From Xylanibacillus composti (GTDB lineage: Bacteria > Bacillota > Bacilli > Paenibacillales > K13): 64,000 nucleotides of DNA. The stretch covers positions 1-64,000 of the forward strand of contig NZ_BOVK01000014.1 of the NCBI RefSeq assembly GCF_018403685.1. Direction: 5' to 3'. The number at the start of each line of letters is the position of its first letter. Position 1 is the stretch's first letter. The position numbers and the translations under genes were made by a program. Under the pieces are notes generated by a model. The model was not told the origin of the DNA. It worked only from the letters and a program-made list of their open reading frames with translations, and searched no databases. Positions 45,064 to 54,364 of the stretch are shown here, in pieces.

Positions 45064-45999
45064 ATGTCGAGTCCAGTAACGATTGTCAAACGTAAACGAA
45101 GCCCGTTTAAAATTACAGCTTGGGTAGTGGCCGGCGCGCTGCTTCTGGCTATTTTGGCAAGCTGTGCGGTATCGATCTACGTAGGATGGAACTTGACCCA
45201 TCCGGTCAAGGAGGCGTTGTCCGAATCGCCGGCCGATTACGGACTATCCTATGAAGAAGCGGAATTTACAAGCCTGGAGGGAGATATTCTCCTGAAGGGA
45301 TGGTATATGCCTGCTGCCGACAGGGAAGATCCCATGACGCTGATTATAGCTCACGGCTATCGGAACAACCGGGAATATCCGCAGGTGGGTACATTGGATT
45401 TGTCCAAGCGTCTGATCGCTAAAGGCTACAATGTGCTCGTATTTGATTTTCGCAACAGCGGCGAGTCAGAGGGAAATATGACCTCAGTAGGCGAATTCGA
45501 GAAATATGATCTGCTTGCAGCCATTGATTGGGTGAAGCACCATCATCCGAGCAGCATCGGTTTGATCGGTTTTTCCATGGGCGGTTCGACAGCGCTGCTG
45601 GCAGCTGCGGAGGACCCGGATGTCAAAGGGGTTGTAGCAGACAGTCCTTTCAGCAATCTGTATGAATACTTGGAACGGAACTTGCCGGTCTGGTCTGATT
45701 TGCCCGATTTTCCCTTTACTCCGCTTATTTTGAGCTTGCTGCCGCCTATTACGGGGATTAATCCGCATGCTGCATCGCCCATTGATGTGTTGGACGAGAT
45801 CTATCCGCGACCGGTTCTGTTTATTCATAGCGAAACGGACGATAAGATTCCATATACCGAAAGCGTGCGAATGGCAGAGCAGTATCCGGACCGGTTCGAA
45901 TTGTGGCGAACGGCCGACGCCGGACATGCCGATTCGTATTTGCTCGATCAAGTCGAGTATGTGGAGCGGCTGGCAGCATTCTTCGAGCCGCTGCGCTAA
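45064..45999 (+). CDS. Membrane-anchored alpha/beta hydrolase (YqkD-like)
   Basis: 311 residues. N-terminal transmembrane helix (ITAWVVAGALLLAILASC), then an alpha/beta-hydrolase domain: HGYRNNREYP near 98, nucleophile GFSMGGS near 165, Asp in SETDDKIPY near 258, His in ADAGHADSY near 288. Active site expected outside the membrane. Substrate unknown. Confidence 0.85.
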   Translation: MSSPVTIVKRKRSPFKITAWVVAGALLLAILASCAVSIYVGWNLTHPVKEALSESPADYGLSYEEAEFTSLEGDILLKGWYMPAADREDPMTLIIAHGYRNNREYPQVGTLDLSKRLIAKGYNVLVFDFRNSGESEGNMTSVGEFEKYDLLAAIDWVKHHHPSSIGLIGFSMGGSTALLAAAEDPDVKGVVADSPFSNLYEYLERNLPVWSDLPDFPFTPLILSLLPPITGINPHAASPIDVLDEIYPRPVLFIHSETDDKIPYTESVRMAEQYPDRFELWRTADAGHADSYLLDQVEYVERLAAFFEPLR

Positions 46000-46085
46000 A
46001 TTTTTTTTGGGACATTCGCAACTTCCCGAGAAAACAAGCGTATAAACATCAAAAATCAAGGAAATTACACGATGGAGGTATTTGC

Positions 46086-46694
46086 ATGAAATTAGGAAGA
46101 GTGCTGCTGCTCACTCTTGTGCTTGTCTCCCTGGTATCCATGTCTGTATGGGCGGATGACGTCTATCAGAACTATAAAGCCAAGCCCGTGAAATTGTCCA
46201 TCAACGGCAAGGAAACGAAGGATAACGGCCTCCAGCTGGAGGATGGCAAGACGATGCTTCCGTTCCCTGCAGTGTCGGACACGCTTCAAGCGCTGACGAA
46301 ATGGGACGCAAGAGGCCAGACCCTTCAGGTCTACAAGCCGAATGTCCATATCTTCCCGTTCCAGGTATCGAAGCGGGAACTGGTGCGCTTCGGCACTGTA
46401 TTCAAGGGCAAGTATGAGTTTTTCATCGAAACGCAAGTCGACAATTTGCAGACGAGTATATCTTCATTGAAAATCAATATTGTCGATCCTTTCGGAAACA
46501 CTGTATATGGTTACATATACGAGGATCAGCTCAAGGATGTCGGCGAAGAATTTTGGCTGACAACGGAACCGATCAATCTCGACTTCAAGCATACGGGCAA
46601 ATATACCATTAAGGTATATATGAAGATGAGTCCGGACAGCGAGTATGCGCTTGTATCGGAAAAGGTCATTCGCAGCAAGAATAAAGGAGAATAA
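46086..46694 (+). CDS. Secreted protein with copper-amine-oxidase-N-like domain
   Basis: 202 residues with a cleavable signal peptide (VLLLTLVLVSLVSMSVWA). Residues 34-85 (KLSINGKETKDNGLQLEDGK to LQVYKPN) resemble the copper-amine-oxidase N-terminal/stalk domain common in Paenibacillus secreted proteins. The rest is a beta-rich domain. No catalytic residues recognised. The start follows ATGGAGG. Confidence 0.65.
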   Translation: MKLGRVLLLTLVLVSLVSMSVWADDVYQNYKAKPVKLSINGKETKDNGLQLEDGKTMLPFPAVSDTLQALTKWDARGQTLQVYKPNVHIFPFQVSKRELVRFGTVFKGKYEFFIETQVDNLQTSISSLKINIVDPFGNTVYGYIYEDQLKDVGEEFWLTTEPINLDFKHTGKYTIKVYMKMSPDSEYALVSEKVIRSKNKGE

Positions 46695-46717
46695 TGGTTG
46701 GGAAAACCTTCCTTCAA

Positions 46718-46746
46718 TTGACCGTCCTTGTGGAAAATGTTACGAT
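46718..46746 (+). promoter_or_regulatory. Sigma-A promoter of the DUF1292 gene
   Basis: TTGACC (46718-46723), 17 nt, TACGAT (46741-46746). Confidence 0.6.
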
Positions 46747-46778
46747 GAGGGCAACGTCAAGAAGAAATGAGGGTGACT

Positions 46779-47072
46779 ATGAGCGAGCACAACCATGAAC
46801 ACGGCCCGGATTGCGGATGTGGTGAAGAGGAACCGTCCTTTATCATCACAGATGAAAATGGCGTCGATCACGAAATGATTATGGTCTACACATTTGAATC
46901 GGCTGATCGCAATTATGCCGTGCTGCTCGAGAAAGACGAGCCGGAAGCGGAAGGATTGATCTTCCGAATCGAGGAAGAAGGCGATGATGTATACCTGGTG
47001 ACCATTGATGACGATGCAGAATGGGAGCAGGTTGTAGAGGTGTACAATCGTCTGGCAGAAGAAGAAGCATAA
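46779..47072 (+). CDS. DUF1292 family protein (YrzB-like)
   Basis: 97 residues, very acidic. N-terminal His/Cys cluster (HNHEHGPDCGCGEEE) may bind a metal; the FIITDENGVDHEM and FEIEEEGDD-like segments match DUF1292. GAGGGTGACT precedes the ATG at 46779; 46767 is an alternative without a site. Role unknown. Confidence 0.8.
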   Translation: MSEHNHEHGPDCGCGEEEPSFIITDENGVDHEMIMVYTFESADRNYAVLLEKDEPEAEGLIFRIEEEGDDVYLVTIDDDAEWEQVVEVYNRLAEEEA

Positions 47073-47093
47073 ATGACCAAGCTACAATCATAG

Positions 47094-47135
47094 AGGGGCT
47101 GTCCCCGCCGGTATCAACGGCTGGAGACAGCCCCT
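47094..47135. terminator. Bidirectional hairpin between DUF1292 and DUF1885 genes
   Basis: AGGGGCTGTC pairs perfectly with GACAGCCCCT around a 22-nt loop between two convergent genes. The T tract is weak on both sides. Confidence 0.55.
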
Positions 47136-47166
47136 GTTGCTGTATATATGATTTTCGTGCAGCGAA

Positions 47167-47634
47167 TTATTTGCGGGGGTTGAAGTACATGATTCGGCCG
47201 TTAAAGAGATGGGTTTCGGCCTTCAAATGCTTGCCCAAATATTTCACCAATTCGTTGGCTTTGGCCTTGTCGCCATGGGTGCTGCCATCCGGGAGCACGA
47301 TCTGTATGTAATGCACTTCGCTGGCGGCCCCGGCCTCTTCGCCTTCTCCATCCGTCGCTGCGTCCGCGGCGCCGTCTTTCTGTTTGGAACCGATTCCAAA
47401 AATGATGTGATGATAAAGCGGCGTCTTGCCCTTCAGATAAAACCATTGGTCCCCGGCTTCCGGCTTCGTTTCGATCGTATAGGGAAAAGCGGCGTCCGCA
47501 TAGTCCCAACCCAACTGTTTTCCGGTAATGGATGTCTGCTCCACATATCGGTTTAGCCGTGCCTTCAACTCGTCCAGAGTCATCGATGCTACCTCTGAGC
47601 CTTCAACAAAATATAAGTATGCACTCTGCGCCAT
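47167..47634 (-). CDS. DUF1885-like protein
   Basis: 155 residues starting MAQSAYLYFV. GKQLGWDYADAAFPYTIE and WFYLKGKTPLYHHIIFGIG match DUF1885, small Bacillales proteins with a fold reported as FKBP-like. An Ala/Gly/Asp-rich insert lies near 85-105. GAGAGGTGAGG precedes the ATG. Function unknown. Confidence 0.62.
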   Translation of the reverse strand: MAQSAYLYFVEGSEVASMTLDELKARLNRYVEQTSITGKQLGWDYADAAFPYTIETKPEAGDQWFYLKGKTPLYHHIIFGIGSKQKDGAADAATDGEGEEAGAASEVHYIQIVLPDGSTHGDKAKANELVKYLGKHLKAETHLFNGRIMYFNPRK

Positions 47635-47755
47635 CGTCCCTCACCTCTCGTGAATTGCTGACCATGACCATCATAGCACTGGTCAGGAAGTTTGACAACA
47701 GCAGGGGAAGCAGGCGCATGAACAAGGGAGCTGGACGAAGGAGGGGGGCAAGCAG

Positions 47756-47790
47756 CATAAAACGGCCCTGCCAGAAGCAGCGGGCCGTTT
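47756..47790 (-). terminator. Terminator of the arginine decarboxylase gene
   Basis: AAACGGCCC and GGGCCGTTT (plus-strand 47760-47768 and 47782-47790) form a perfect 9-bp stem with an inner TGC/GCA. Read on the minus strand it ends in TTTTAT, 32 nt after the decarboxylase stop. Confidence 0.75.
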
Positions 47791-47821
47791 CGCGTGTAAG
47801 AGCAAGGCGTAGACTGAACAA

Positions 47822-49291
47822 TCAAGAGATAGCGGTGGTCTCTACGATGACTTTGACGTTTTGAATCGTTTTGTCCTCCGGACCTTGCACCGGAAGCCCA
47901 ACCTGGAGATGCTCTTCTATATAATCGATGTTATCCTGGGTCACGACCTCGCCAGGCAGCAAGATCGGGATTCCCGGCGGATACACCATAATGAATTCCG
48001 CAATGATTCTGCCGGCCGCTTCGCGAAGCGGGATAACTTCCGTATCTGCATAGAACGCATCCCGCGGCGACAAAGACAGGTGCGGAATTTCCGGTGTTTT
48101 GATCATGATTTCCCCGGAATCGTGCTGCTTCTGCAACTCGGCCGACAAGCGGGTCAGCGCGCGGATAAGCAGCTGAACAGTTTGCTCATCGTCACCCGGT
48201 GTAATGAGGCAGAGGATGTTGTACATATCGCTGAGCTCGACTTCGATGTTGTATTCTTTGCGCAGCCAGTTTTCCACTTCATAACCGGTTATGCCCAACT
48301 TGCGCACATGAATCGTAAGCTTCGTCGGATCGTAATCGTATGCTGCTTCCGATCCTAATATCTCTCTGCCGAAGCAGTACAAATTCGGGATGTTGTTGAT
48401 TTGCTCTCGCGCTTCGTTCGCCATCCGGATCGCGCGGTCTGCCAGCGCTCTGCCGTTCATAACGAGGTGGCGGCGGGCAGCGTCCAGAGAAGCAAGCAGC
48501 AAGTAGGATGTGGAAGTGGTCGTCAGCATGCTGATGATCGATTGTACACGCTTCGGATTTATAAGGCCTTCGCGGACATTCAGCACAGAGCTTTGAGTCA
48601 GGGAGCCTCCCAGTTTGTGTACGCTGGTCGCGGCCATATCAGCGCCAGCTTGCATCGCGGAAAGCGGCAGCTGCTCATGAAAGTGGATGTGCACGCCATG
48701 CGCTTCATCTACCAATACGGGCATGCCGTGCTGATGCACGGTATCCACGATTTCCTTCAAGTTCGTGCAAACCCCGAAGTAGGTCGGGTTAATGACTAGA
48801 ACAGCCTTCGCGTCGGGGTGCAGCTTGAGCGCGCGTTTGACAGCGCGCAGTGTAATGCCATGCGCGATGCCTAGTCGTTCATCCATCGCGGGTGAAATGA
48901 ACACCGGTTTGGCCCCTGCGAAAATGATGGCGGACATAACGGATTTATGCACATTGCGCGGAACGATGATTTTGTCGCCGGGTTCACAGACGGTCATGAT
49001 CATCGTCATAATTGCACCGCTTGTGCCCTGTACGGAAAAATAAGTATGATCGGCGCCGAACGCTTGGGCCGCCAACTCCTGCGCCTCGCGAATAACCCCT
49101 CCTGGATTGTGCAAATCATCCAACGGAGCAATATTGATCAAGTCAATGGATAACGCATTGTCGCCGATAAAGCGGCGAAAGGCTTCATCCATGCCTGCGC
49201 CTTTTTTGTGGCCGGGGATATGAAACTGTATCGGATTGCGCTCGGCATGACGCACCAGGGCATCAAAGAGCGGGGTATTCGCTTGATCCAT
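47822..49291 (-). CDS. speA: Arginine decarboxylase, SpeA type (fold-type I PLP)
   Basis: 489 residues, the length of B. subtilis SpeA. IQFHIPGHKKGAGM near 21, PLP-binding TSVHKLGG (Lys226), VDEAHGVHIHF near 194, and the C-terminal decarboxylase domain (VYPPGIPILLPGEVV). This group of Orn/Lys/Arg decarboxylases makes agmatine for spermidine synthesis. Lys or Orn specificity cannot be fully excluded. Divergent from the MFS gene. Confidence 0.88.
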   Translation of the reverse strand: MDQANTPLFDALVRHAERNPIQFHIPGHKKGAGMDEAFRRFIGDNALSIDLINIAPLDDLHNPGGVIREAQELAAQAFGADHTYFSVQGTSGAIMTMIMTVCEPGDKIIVPRNVHKSVMSAIIFAGAKPVFISPAMDERLGIAHGITLRAVKRALKLHPDAKAVLVINPTYFGVCTNLKEIVDTVHQHGMPVLVDEAHGVHIHFHEQLPLSAMQAGADMAATSVHKLGGSLTQSSVLNVREGLINPKRVQSIISMLTTTSTSYLLLASLDAARRHLVMNGRALADRAIRMANEAREQINNIPNLYCFGREILGSEAAYDYDPTKLTIHVRKLGITGYEVENWLRKEYNIEVELSDMYNILCLITPGDDEQTVQLLIRALTRLSAELQKQHDSGEIMIKTPEIPHLSLSPRDAFYADTEVIPLREAAGRIIAEFIMVYPPGIPILLPGEVVTQDNIDYIEEHLQVGLPVQGPEDKTIQNVKVIVETTAIS

Positions 49292-49483
49292 GTCGTGATC
49301 TTCCCTTCGGGTAGTTTACCAAGCGCCGGGCCAAGTTGCGGATGCAGAACGACTTGGTATATGATGAAACATGCTTGAGTATAACAAAAATCGCAGACAA
49401 AAAAAAGCAGAATCAACAACGGCGGCAAGCCGCAAGCTTTTACGAATTGTTCACATAATGCCCGTCTTCTTTTCAATTAGATA

Positions 49484-49492
49484 TGGTACGAT
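49484..49492 (+). promoter_or_regulatory. Extended -10 promoter of the MFS gene
   Basis: TGG-TACGAT, extended -10, about 42 nt before the ATG at 49534; no clear -35. Confidence 0.4.
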
Positions 49493-49533
49493 ATTGAAAG
49501 GTTTTGATAACAGATAGGGGGACACAATCGTCC

Positions 49534-50688
49534 ATGCGTAAGCAGATGTCGATTATTATGATTTTGCTGGTCACCACCTTTATTGGCTTCGGCATCATCA
49601 TTCCCGTATTGCCGGATGTGGTGTCTCATTTTCATCTCAATCTCATGCTCGCCGTTTATTCGCTAGTCGGCTTTATCGTTTCGCCGCTGTGGGGGCGGCT
49701 TTCGGACCGGATCGGTCGCCGGCCTATTCTGATGACCGGGATACTGGGGTACAGCTTGAGCTTCTTCGTGTTTGCCGTTGGCCTGGACAGCCTTTTCCTG
49801 ATGTACTTGTCCCGTGTGTTGGGGGGCTTGTTCTCGGGTGCCGTCACCGCCTGCGCTGTCGCATATGTAGCGGACATTACGTCTAACGAGGAGCGCACCA
49901 AAGGAATGGGGCTTGTCGGCATGTCCATCGGGCTGGGCTTCATCTTTGGTCCCGCCGCCGGCGGGCTGCTTAGCGTATACGGGAACGAAGTGCCGTTCTT
50001 CATATCAAGCGCGTTGGCCTTCCTGACGTTCCTGTTCGTTGCTTCGAGCCTGAAAGAATCTCTGCCTCCGGAGCGCCGCAAGCCGATCGATGCGCCCCGC
50101 GTATCCAGATGGGTGGCGTTCCAGGGGCGGATGAAGCATCTGTACATTATCGCCTTCGTCGTGACATTTACGCTTGCTGCATTGGAAGGAACTCTGCAGT
50201 ACTATTACATGGTTCAATTTGATATTACCAAGGTGCAAATGGGCTGGATGTTCTTCATTAGCGGCATCGTAGGCGCATTGATTCAGGGCGGCGTTGTGCG
50301 TCGCTACATCAAGCGCGGGGAAGAGCCGAAATTTATGCGGCTTGGGCTGCTGCTCTCTGCGCTGGGCTTTATCCTTATGATCTTCTCTGCGAATTTTGTA
50401 ACCGGCGCGCTGTTTCTTGCCGTGTTCTCTGCAGGCAACGCGCTGGTTCGTCCCTGTGTGACGTCGCTGATTACCCAGAAGACGACAGTCGGACAAGGCA
50501 CTGCGTCGGGGTTGAGCTCATCCATGGACAGCTTGGGCCGGATCGGCGGACCGCTTATTGGCACCATGCTGTACCATCTGAACATTTCCTTGCCTTTCGT
50601 ATTTGGCGCCATTGTCTGTCTGTCCGCGCTGTTCATCCTGCATCGATTCGTCGTTCTGGATCGAGGCGCGCAGCAGGCTGGCGCGTGA
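49534..50688 (+). CDS. MFS multidrug-type exporter
   Basis: 384 residues, about 12 transmembrane helices. Motif A GRLSDRIGRRP near 62 and the exporter motif C region GLGFIFGPAAGG near 130. TetA/Bmr-type drug:H+ antiporter family. The ATG at 49534 lies 11 nt after AGGGGGA. Substrate unknown. Confidence 0.87.
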   Translation: MRKQMSIIMILLVTTFIGFGIIIPVLPDVVSHFHLNLMLAVYSLVGFIVSPLWGRLSDRIGRRPILMTGILGYSLSFFVFAVGLDSLFLMYLSRVLGGLFSGAVTACAVAYVADITSNEERTKGMGLVGMSIGLGFIFGPAAGGLLSVYGNEVPFFISSALAFLTFLFVASSLKESLPPERRKPIDAPRVSRWVAFQGRMKHLYIIAFVVTFTLAALEGTLQYYYMVQFDITKVQMGWMFFISGIVGALIQGGVVRRYIKRGEEPKFMRLGLLLSALGFILMIFSANFVTGALFLAVFSAGNALVRPCVTSLITQKTTVGQGTASGLSSSMDSLGRIGGPLIGTMLYHLNISLPFVFGAIVCLSALFILHRFVVLDRGAQQAGA

Positions 50689-50700
50689 TTCCGAAACAGC

Positions 50701-50741
50701 AAGAGCTGCACGCCTTGATCAGAAGGTGTGCAGCTCTTTTT
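50701..50741 (+). terminator. Rho-independent terminator
   Basis: AAGAGCTGCAC pairs with GTGCAGCTCTT, inner GCCTT/AAGGT, then T5. Lies between convergent MFS and TetR genes. Confidence 0.85.
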
Positions 50742-50793
50742 AGCTTGCGTGCGGAGTGATTGCAGCACGATTGAAAATGGACGCTCATCTTGC

Positions 50794-51471
50794 TCAGGAA
50801 CGTTCGGCATGATTCGGACGAGCGCTGATGCCGTGCATGATCAACTGGATGGTGTGTTCGATTTCCTTATCATCATCCCATTCCAGATCGGGTAAGAGGA
50901 ACATCCGCATGAACAAGTGGCCAATTACAGTCGTCGCGGTGAAACGAAAAATGACGAGGGGAGGCAGGGCAATAATCTGCCCCTTTCCTTGATAGTGCTC
51001 CACGATGTTCTTCATCGTCGTCATCAACCGATTCGCCACAATGTCTTGGAATTGCTCCTTGAGCTCGGGTTGAAAAGGAATTTCCTGCAGCAGTATTTTA
51101 ATAGTCTTCTGATGCTTCTGTGCGAAGGCGAGACGGTTGCGGATGACGGCCCGCAAAAATTCCTCACAACTGTCGTACTCCATATGCAGCACCTTGTTGA
51201 AATCCCGAAGCACGAAGGGCGCGATAATTCGGGTCATTAGCGGGGTGACGATCGCGACGAGCAAATCCTTTTTGGTTTTATAGTGACGGAAGATCGTTCC
51301 TTCGGCCACGCCCGCTTTCTGTGCGATTTCACTGGTGGAAGAAGACGCATAGCCTTTTTCCGAAAAAGTTTCGACTGCCGCCTTGATAATTTTGAGCTGC
51401 TTGTCGGTCATCTTCTCTTCATCCGACAGCTTGACCAATTCATCGAGCCACTGATCCAGTTTCTCATCCAT
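50794..51471 (-). CDS. TetR-family repressor
   Basis: 225 residues. N-terminal HTH (IIKAAVETFSEKGYASSSTS ... GVAEGTIFRHYKTKKDLL), then a helical ligand-binding domain. GAGGAG precedes the ATG by 8 nt. It is the last gene after an ABC-2 exporter ATPase and permease, and two identical palindromes flank the operon promoter, so autoregulation is likely. Confidence 0.9.
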   Translation of the reverse strand: MDEKLDQWLDELVKLSDEEKMTDKQLKIIKAAVETFSEKGYASSSTSEIAQKAGVAEGTIFRHYKTKKDLLVAIVTPLMTRIIAPFVLRDFNKVLHMEYDSCEEFLRAVIRNRLAFAQKHQKTIKILLQEIPFQPELKEQFQDIVANRLMTTMKNIVEHYQGKGQIIALPPLVIFRFTATTVIGHLFMRMFLLPDLEWDDDKEIEHTIQLIMHGISARPNHAERS

Positions 51472-51525
51472 TTGCTATTCTCCTCAATACAATCTGATCC
51501 GCGTGATCCGCTTTATGACCGGGTC

Positions 51526-52554
51526 TTACAGCTTTCGGTGCTTCTTCAGCGCCAACACATTCAGCGCCATGAGCCCGAGAGAGATCGTCAGCAGCACGTA
51601 GATGTCCGGAGCAATATCGGCCCATCCGCCGCCGCGTACCATGACTTCCCGCAATGCGTCTGCGCCATAGGTCAAGGGCATGATCACGCTAAGCCAACGC
51701 AAATACTCCGACATAGTGTCCAAGCTGAACAGGCCGGAGAAAAATACTTGCGGGACAATCACTAACGGTATAAATTGTATCATCTGAAATTCATTGTTGG
51801 CAAAGGCAGATAAAAATGTGCCTAATGTCAGGGCGGTCAAGGAGAGAAAGAGGGTGACCAGCAGCATGAGTCCGAATGAGCCGGCCATCGTCATATTCAG
51901 CAGATCGACCGCGAACCAGACAATTAGCGCTGCTTGAAGCATGGCGAACAGGCCGAAGCCAGCCACATATCCGACGACAACCTCCCAGCGCCGGAGCGGA
52001 GAGGCCATCAGGCGCTCTAATGTGCCGCCTGTTCTCTCCCGCAAAAACGCTACCCCCGACAGCAGAAAAACGAAGAAGAAGGAAAAAAAGCCAATCAAAA
52101 CAGGGCCGAGGGAGTCAAAGGTTCCCATGTCTTCAGAGCCATGTAAAAAGGAGATGTGCGTCTGCCCCTTGTTGATGGCCGGGATCATCGCTTCCTGTGC
52201 ATTCTGCAGCAATTGCATCACGCTCTGATTCGCTGTCAGATCACTTCCTTCGAGCACAACAGACATTTGCTGCCCGTCAACGGTAAGGACAGCGTCCAGC
52301 TCGCCGGCATGCAGGGCGGCATCCGCATGGTTTCGCGAAGGAAAGGCAATCAAGGTAGCGCCGTGCTCTGCAAGCGTCTCTTCAAGCGCCGCCGGCAAAT
52401 CCGTCGAGCCAATCCTCGGGGAATACGTGCCCCCGTCAAAGACCAGTTTCATCAGGAACAAAATCAGAAGCGGGGCCAGCATCATCAGCGCAAGGGAACG
52501 CTTGTCGTGGATAAATTGCTTAATGATACGAACGATCAATGCCCGTATTCTCAT
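51526..52554 (-). CDS. ABC-2 type exporter permease
   Basis: 342 residues. One N-terminal transmembrane helix, a 120-residue extracytoplasmic loop, then five C-terminal helices (GPVLIGFFSFFFVFLLSGVA onward) with the ERTGGTLERLMASP motif typical of ABC-2 subunits. Its start overlaps the ATPase stop by 4 nt. Confidence 0.9.
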   Translation of the reverse strand: MRIRALIVRIIKQFIHDKRSLALMMLAPLLILFLMKLVFDGGTYSPRIGSTDLPAALEETLAEHGATLIAFPSRNHADAALHAGELDAVLTVDGQQMSVVLEGSDLTANQSVMQLLQNAQEAMIPAINKGQTHISFLHGSEDMGTFDSLGPVLIGFFSFFFVFLLSGVAFLRERTGGTLERLMASPLRRWEVVVGYVAGFGLFAMLQAALIVWFAVDLLNMTMAGSFGLMLLVTLFLSLTALTLGTFLSAFANNEFQMIQFIPLVIVPQVFFSGLFSLDTMSEYLRWLSVIMPLTYGADALREVMVRGGGWADIAPDIYVLLTISLGLMALNVLALKKHRKL

Positions 52555-53279
52555 GCTTGCTCACCCCCATAGGCCAAGAATGCTTCTTCAATGCTGGAAG
52601 CGCCCTTATCGGCTTTCAGCTCCTCGGGTGTTCCGCAGGCTATGACCTTTCCGTTGCGGATCATGCCGAGCTGGTCGCATTTTTCCGCTTCGTCCATGAC
52701 ATGCGTGGTGACGAGAATGGTCGTGCCGCCTGACGCAATGTTGCCGAACTCATGCCAAATCGCTTGACGCAGCACCGGATCGATCCCGACAGTCGGTTCA
52801 TCCAGAATCAAGATGTCGGGTTCGTGCAGAAGCGCGGCGGCCAGGGAAAGCCGCCTCTTCATCCCTCCGGAGAAATAGCGTACCGGCTTATGAACATGCT
52901 GCTCAAGGTTCACGATGCTGAGCACCTCCTGAATACGCGTTCTCAGCTTTGCTCCGCCTATGCCGTACAAGGAACCGAAAAAATTCAAATTGTCCTTGGC
53001 GCTTAATTCGGCATAAAGCGCATCGGATTGCGCCATGTAGCCAATGCGCTGCATCATCTCGAGCCGAGGCATGAGACTGCCCAACACTTGAACCTTGCCC
53101 TGATCGGGGCTATCGATGCCGGCGATAATTTTGACTAATGTCGATTTGCCTGCGCCGGACGGCCCGAGAAGCCCGCAAATCTGTGCGGTGGGAACCGTAT
53201 AATCAATTCCGTCCAATACAGTTGTTTTGCCGAATCGTTTAGTGACTTGGGCGACCTCAATACAAGCGGCATCTTGCAT
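52551..53279 (-). CDS. ABC-2 type exporter ATPase
   Basis: 242 residues. Walker A GPSGAGKST near 39, signature FSGGMKRRL near 138, Walker B LILDEPTVGIDP near 155. DrrA/YhaQ-like drug or lipid exporter ATPase. GGGAGG precedes the ATG. First gene of the exporter-TetR operon. Confidence 0.92.
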   Translation of the reverse strand: MQDAACIEVAQVTKRFGKTTVLDGIDYTVPTAQICGLLGPSGAGKSTLVKIIAGIDSPDQGKVQVLGSLMPRLEMMQRIGYMAQSDALYAELSAKDNLNFFGSLYGIGGAKLRTRIQEVLSIVNLEQHVHKPVRYFSGGMKRRLSLAAALLHEPDILILDEPTVGIDPVLRQAIWHEFGNIASGGTTILVTTHVMDEAEKCDQLGMIRNGKVIACGTPEELKADKGASSIEEAFLAYGGEQA

Positions 53280-53299
53280 AGTACGAACCTCCCAGAAAA

Positions 53300-53315
53300 A
53301 AGTGAGTAATCACTT
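53300..53315. promoter_or_regulatory. TetR operator O1 (downstream of the operon -10)
   Basis: AAGTGAGTAATCACTT: arms AAGTGA and TCACTT around GTAA. Lies between the predicted start and the ATPase ribosome site. Identical to the copy at 53352-53367. Confidence 0.75.
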
Positions 53316-53324
53316 ACACAGAAA

Positions 53325-53353
53325 AGTATAGATGTTGCAATCATAAATGTAAA
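53325..53353 (-). promoter_or_regulatory. Promoter of the ABC-2 exporter/TetR operon
   Basis: Minus-strand TTTACA (plus 53348-53353), 17 nt, TATACT (plus 53325-53330). Each hexamer matches consensus at five of six positions. The two operators flank it. Confidence 0.75.
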
Positions 53354-53367
53354 GTGAGTAATCACTT
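53352..53367. promoter_or_regulatory. TetR operator O2 (overlapping the -35)
   Basis: Second copy of AAGTGAGTAATCACTT, overlapping the -35 by two bases and lying exactly 52 bp (about five helical turns) from the first copy. Confidence 0.75.
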
Positions 53368-53455
53368 TTTTGGAACGAAGGTGCCGCCCCTCAACTTTAC
53401 AAGCATTCGGGACAGCTCTTGGTTTACCTAGACGGCATTCTCTTTAGCGAAGCGA

Positions 53456-54127
53456 CTAGTCTTGAACAGCCAGCCGGTATAGCGGCATCAGTGTATCGAA
53501 TACTTCTGCCGCCCGTTCTCCAAGCTGGCGGCCGTCCGCCGCAGCGGGATCGTCGCGCTGAATATGGATGCCGCATAGCAGCTCTGATGATTTTACGGTT
53601 TTCAGCCGTTTCGCCATGTCCTCGAAATCGGAGCGGGTTAGCGCATGATGCGGGGCAGCCTCCGGCTTCATATGGTCCATCGACCAGACGTAATCGTTCG
53701 GTACGGTTTGTGTGATTTCATCTAGGTGCCGCAGCCAGCGTTCGCCGAACAGCGGCTTGCGGTCGCTTTCGTAAATAAGCGCAAACTGGATGAAAATATG
53801 GCTGCCCCACATGCCGAACTGAAAGTGGGGATGAGCCTTGTAGCCGCGCTTGTTCGGCGCCCATGCGACCCATGTGTCATTTGGCGGGTGAACGGTGCGG
53901 CGGGCGTGCTTGGCTACGTGGGCGAACATCTCTTCTCCGCACAGGGCAGACAAATATGGACTCATGATATGGCCGATGGCCTCAAGCTTTGGACGCACGT
54001 TCGCAATGAGCGCTTCCATGCGCGGCTCCAAGCCAGGTATGGCGAACACATCGAAATCCTGCCCGGTAAAGTCGGGGAATTGATTGAGTCCAGGTTCGTT
54101 TATGCGTAGCTCTGTAGTCGTTGTCAT
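53456..54127 (-). CDS. yktB: YktB (DUF1054) family protein
   Basis: 223 residues. DFDVFAIPGLEPRMEALIA, LKPEAIGHI-like segment (KLEAIGHIMSPYLSALCGEE) and HFQFGMWGSHIFIQFALIYE match YktB/DUF1054. Soluble, function unknown. GAGGAGG precedes the ATG. The 300-nt gap beyond it to 54431 holds regulatory sequence for the next gene only. Confidence 0.85.
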   Translation of the reverse strand: MTTTTELRINEPGLNQFPDFTGQDFDVFAIPGLEPRMEALIANVRPKLEAIGHIMSPYLSALCGEEMFAHVAKHARRTVHPPNDTWVAWAPNKRGYKAHPHFQFGMWGSHIFIQFALIYESDRKPLFGERWLRHLDEITQTVPNDYVWSMDHMKPEAAPHHALTRSDFEDMAKRLKTVKSSELLCGIHIQRDDPAAADGRQLGERAAEVFDTLMPLYRLAVQD

Positions 54128-54335
54128 TGTGGTATCCTCCTCGTGAAGTACAAATTTCGATTTACGCGCAATCGCGAAGTTGCAGCTTGCTCCAAATTGT
54201 TATGCCCAAGTTTCTGTGACGCCCAATTTTCTAATTCCAAGGTATATGTATTATAGCATGTTTTCAAGCGTTGCCGGCATGTGGTCCCGGAAAGGGGGAT
54301 TTGCTCTTTTTTTATGGAAATAACCATAAACCAAG

Positions 54336-54364
54336 TTGCGAAATCATACACTGAAGTATAAGAT
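54336..54364 (+). promoter_or_regulatory. Promoter of the 54431 gene
   Basis: TTGCGA (54336-54341), 17 nt, TAAGAT (54359-54364). A 13-bp inverted repeat AGACAA-A-TTGTCT (54373-54385) covers the predicted start and may be an operator. Confidence 0.5.
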
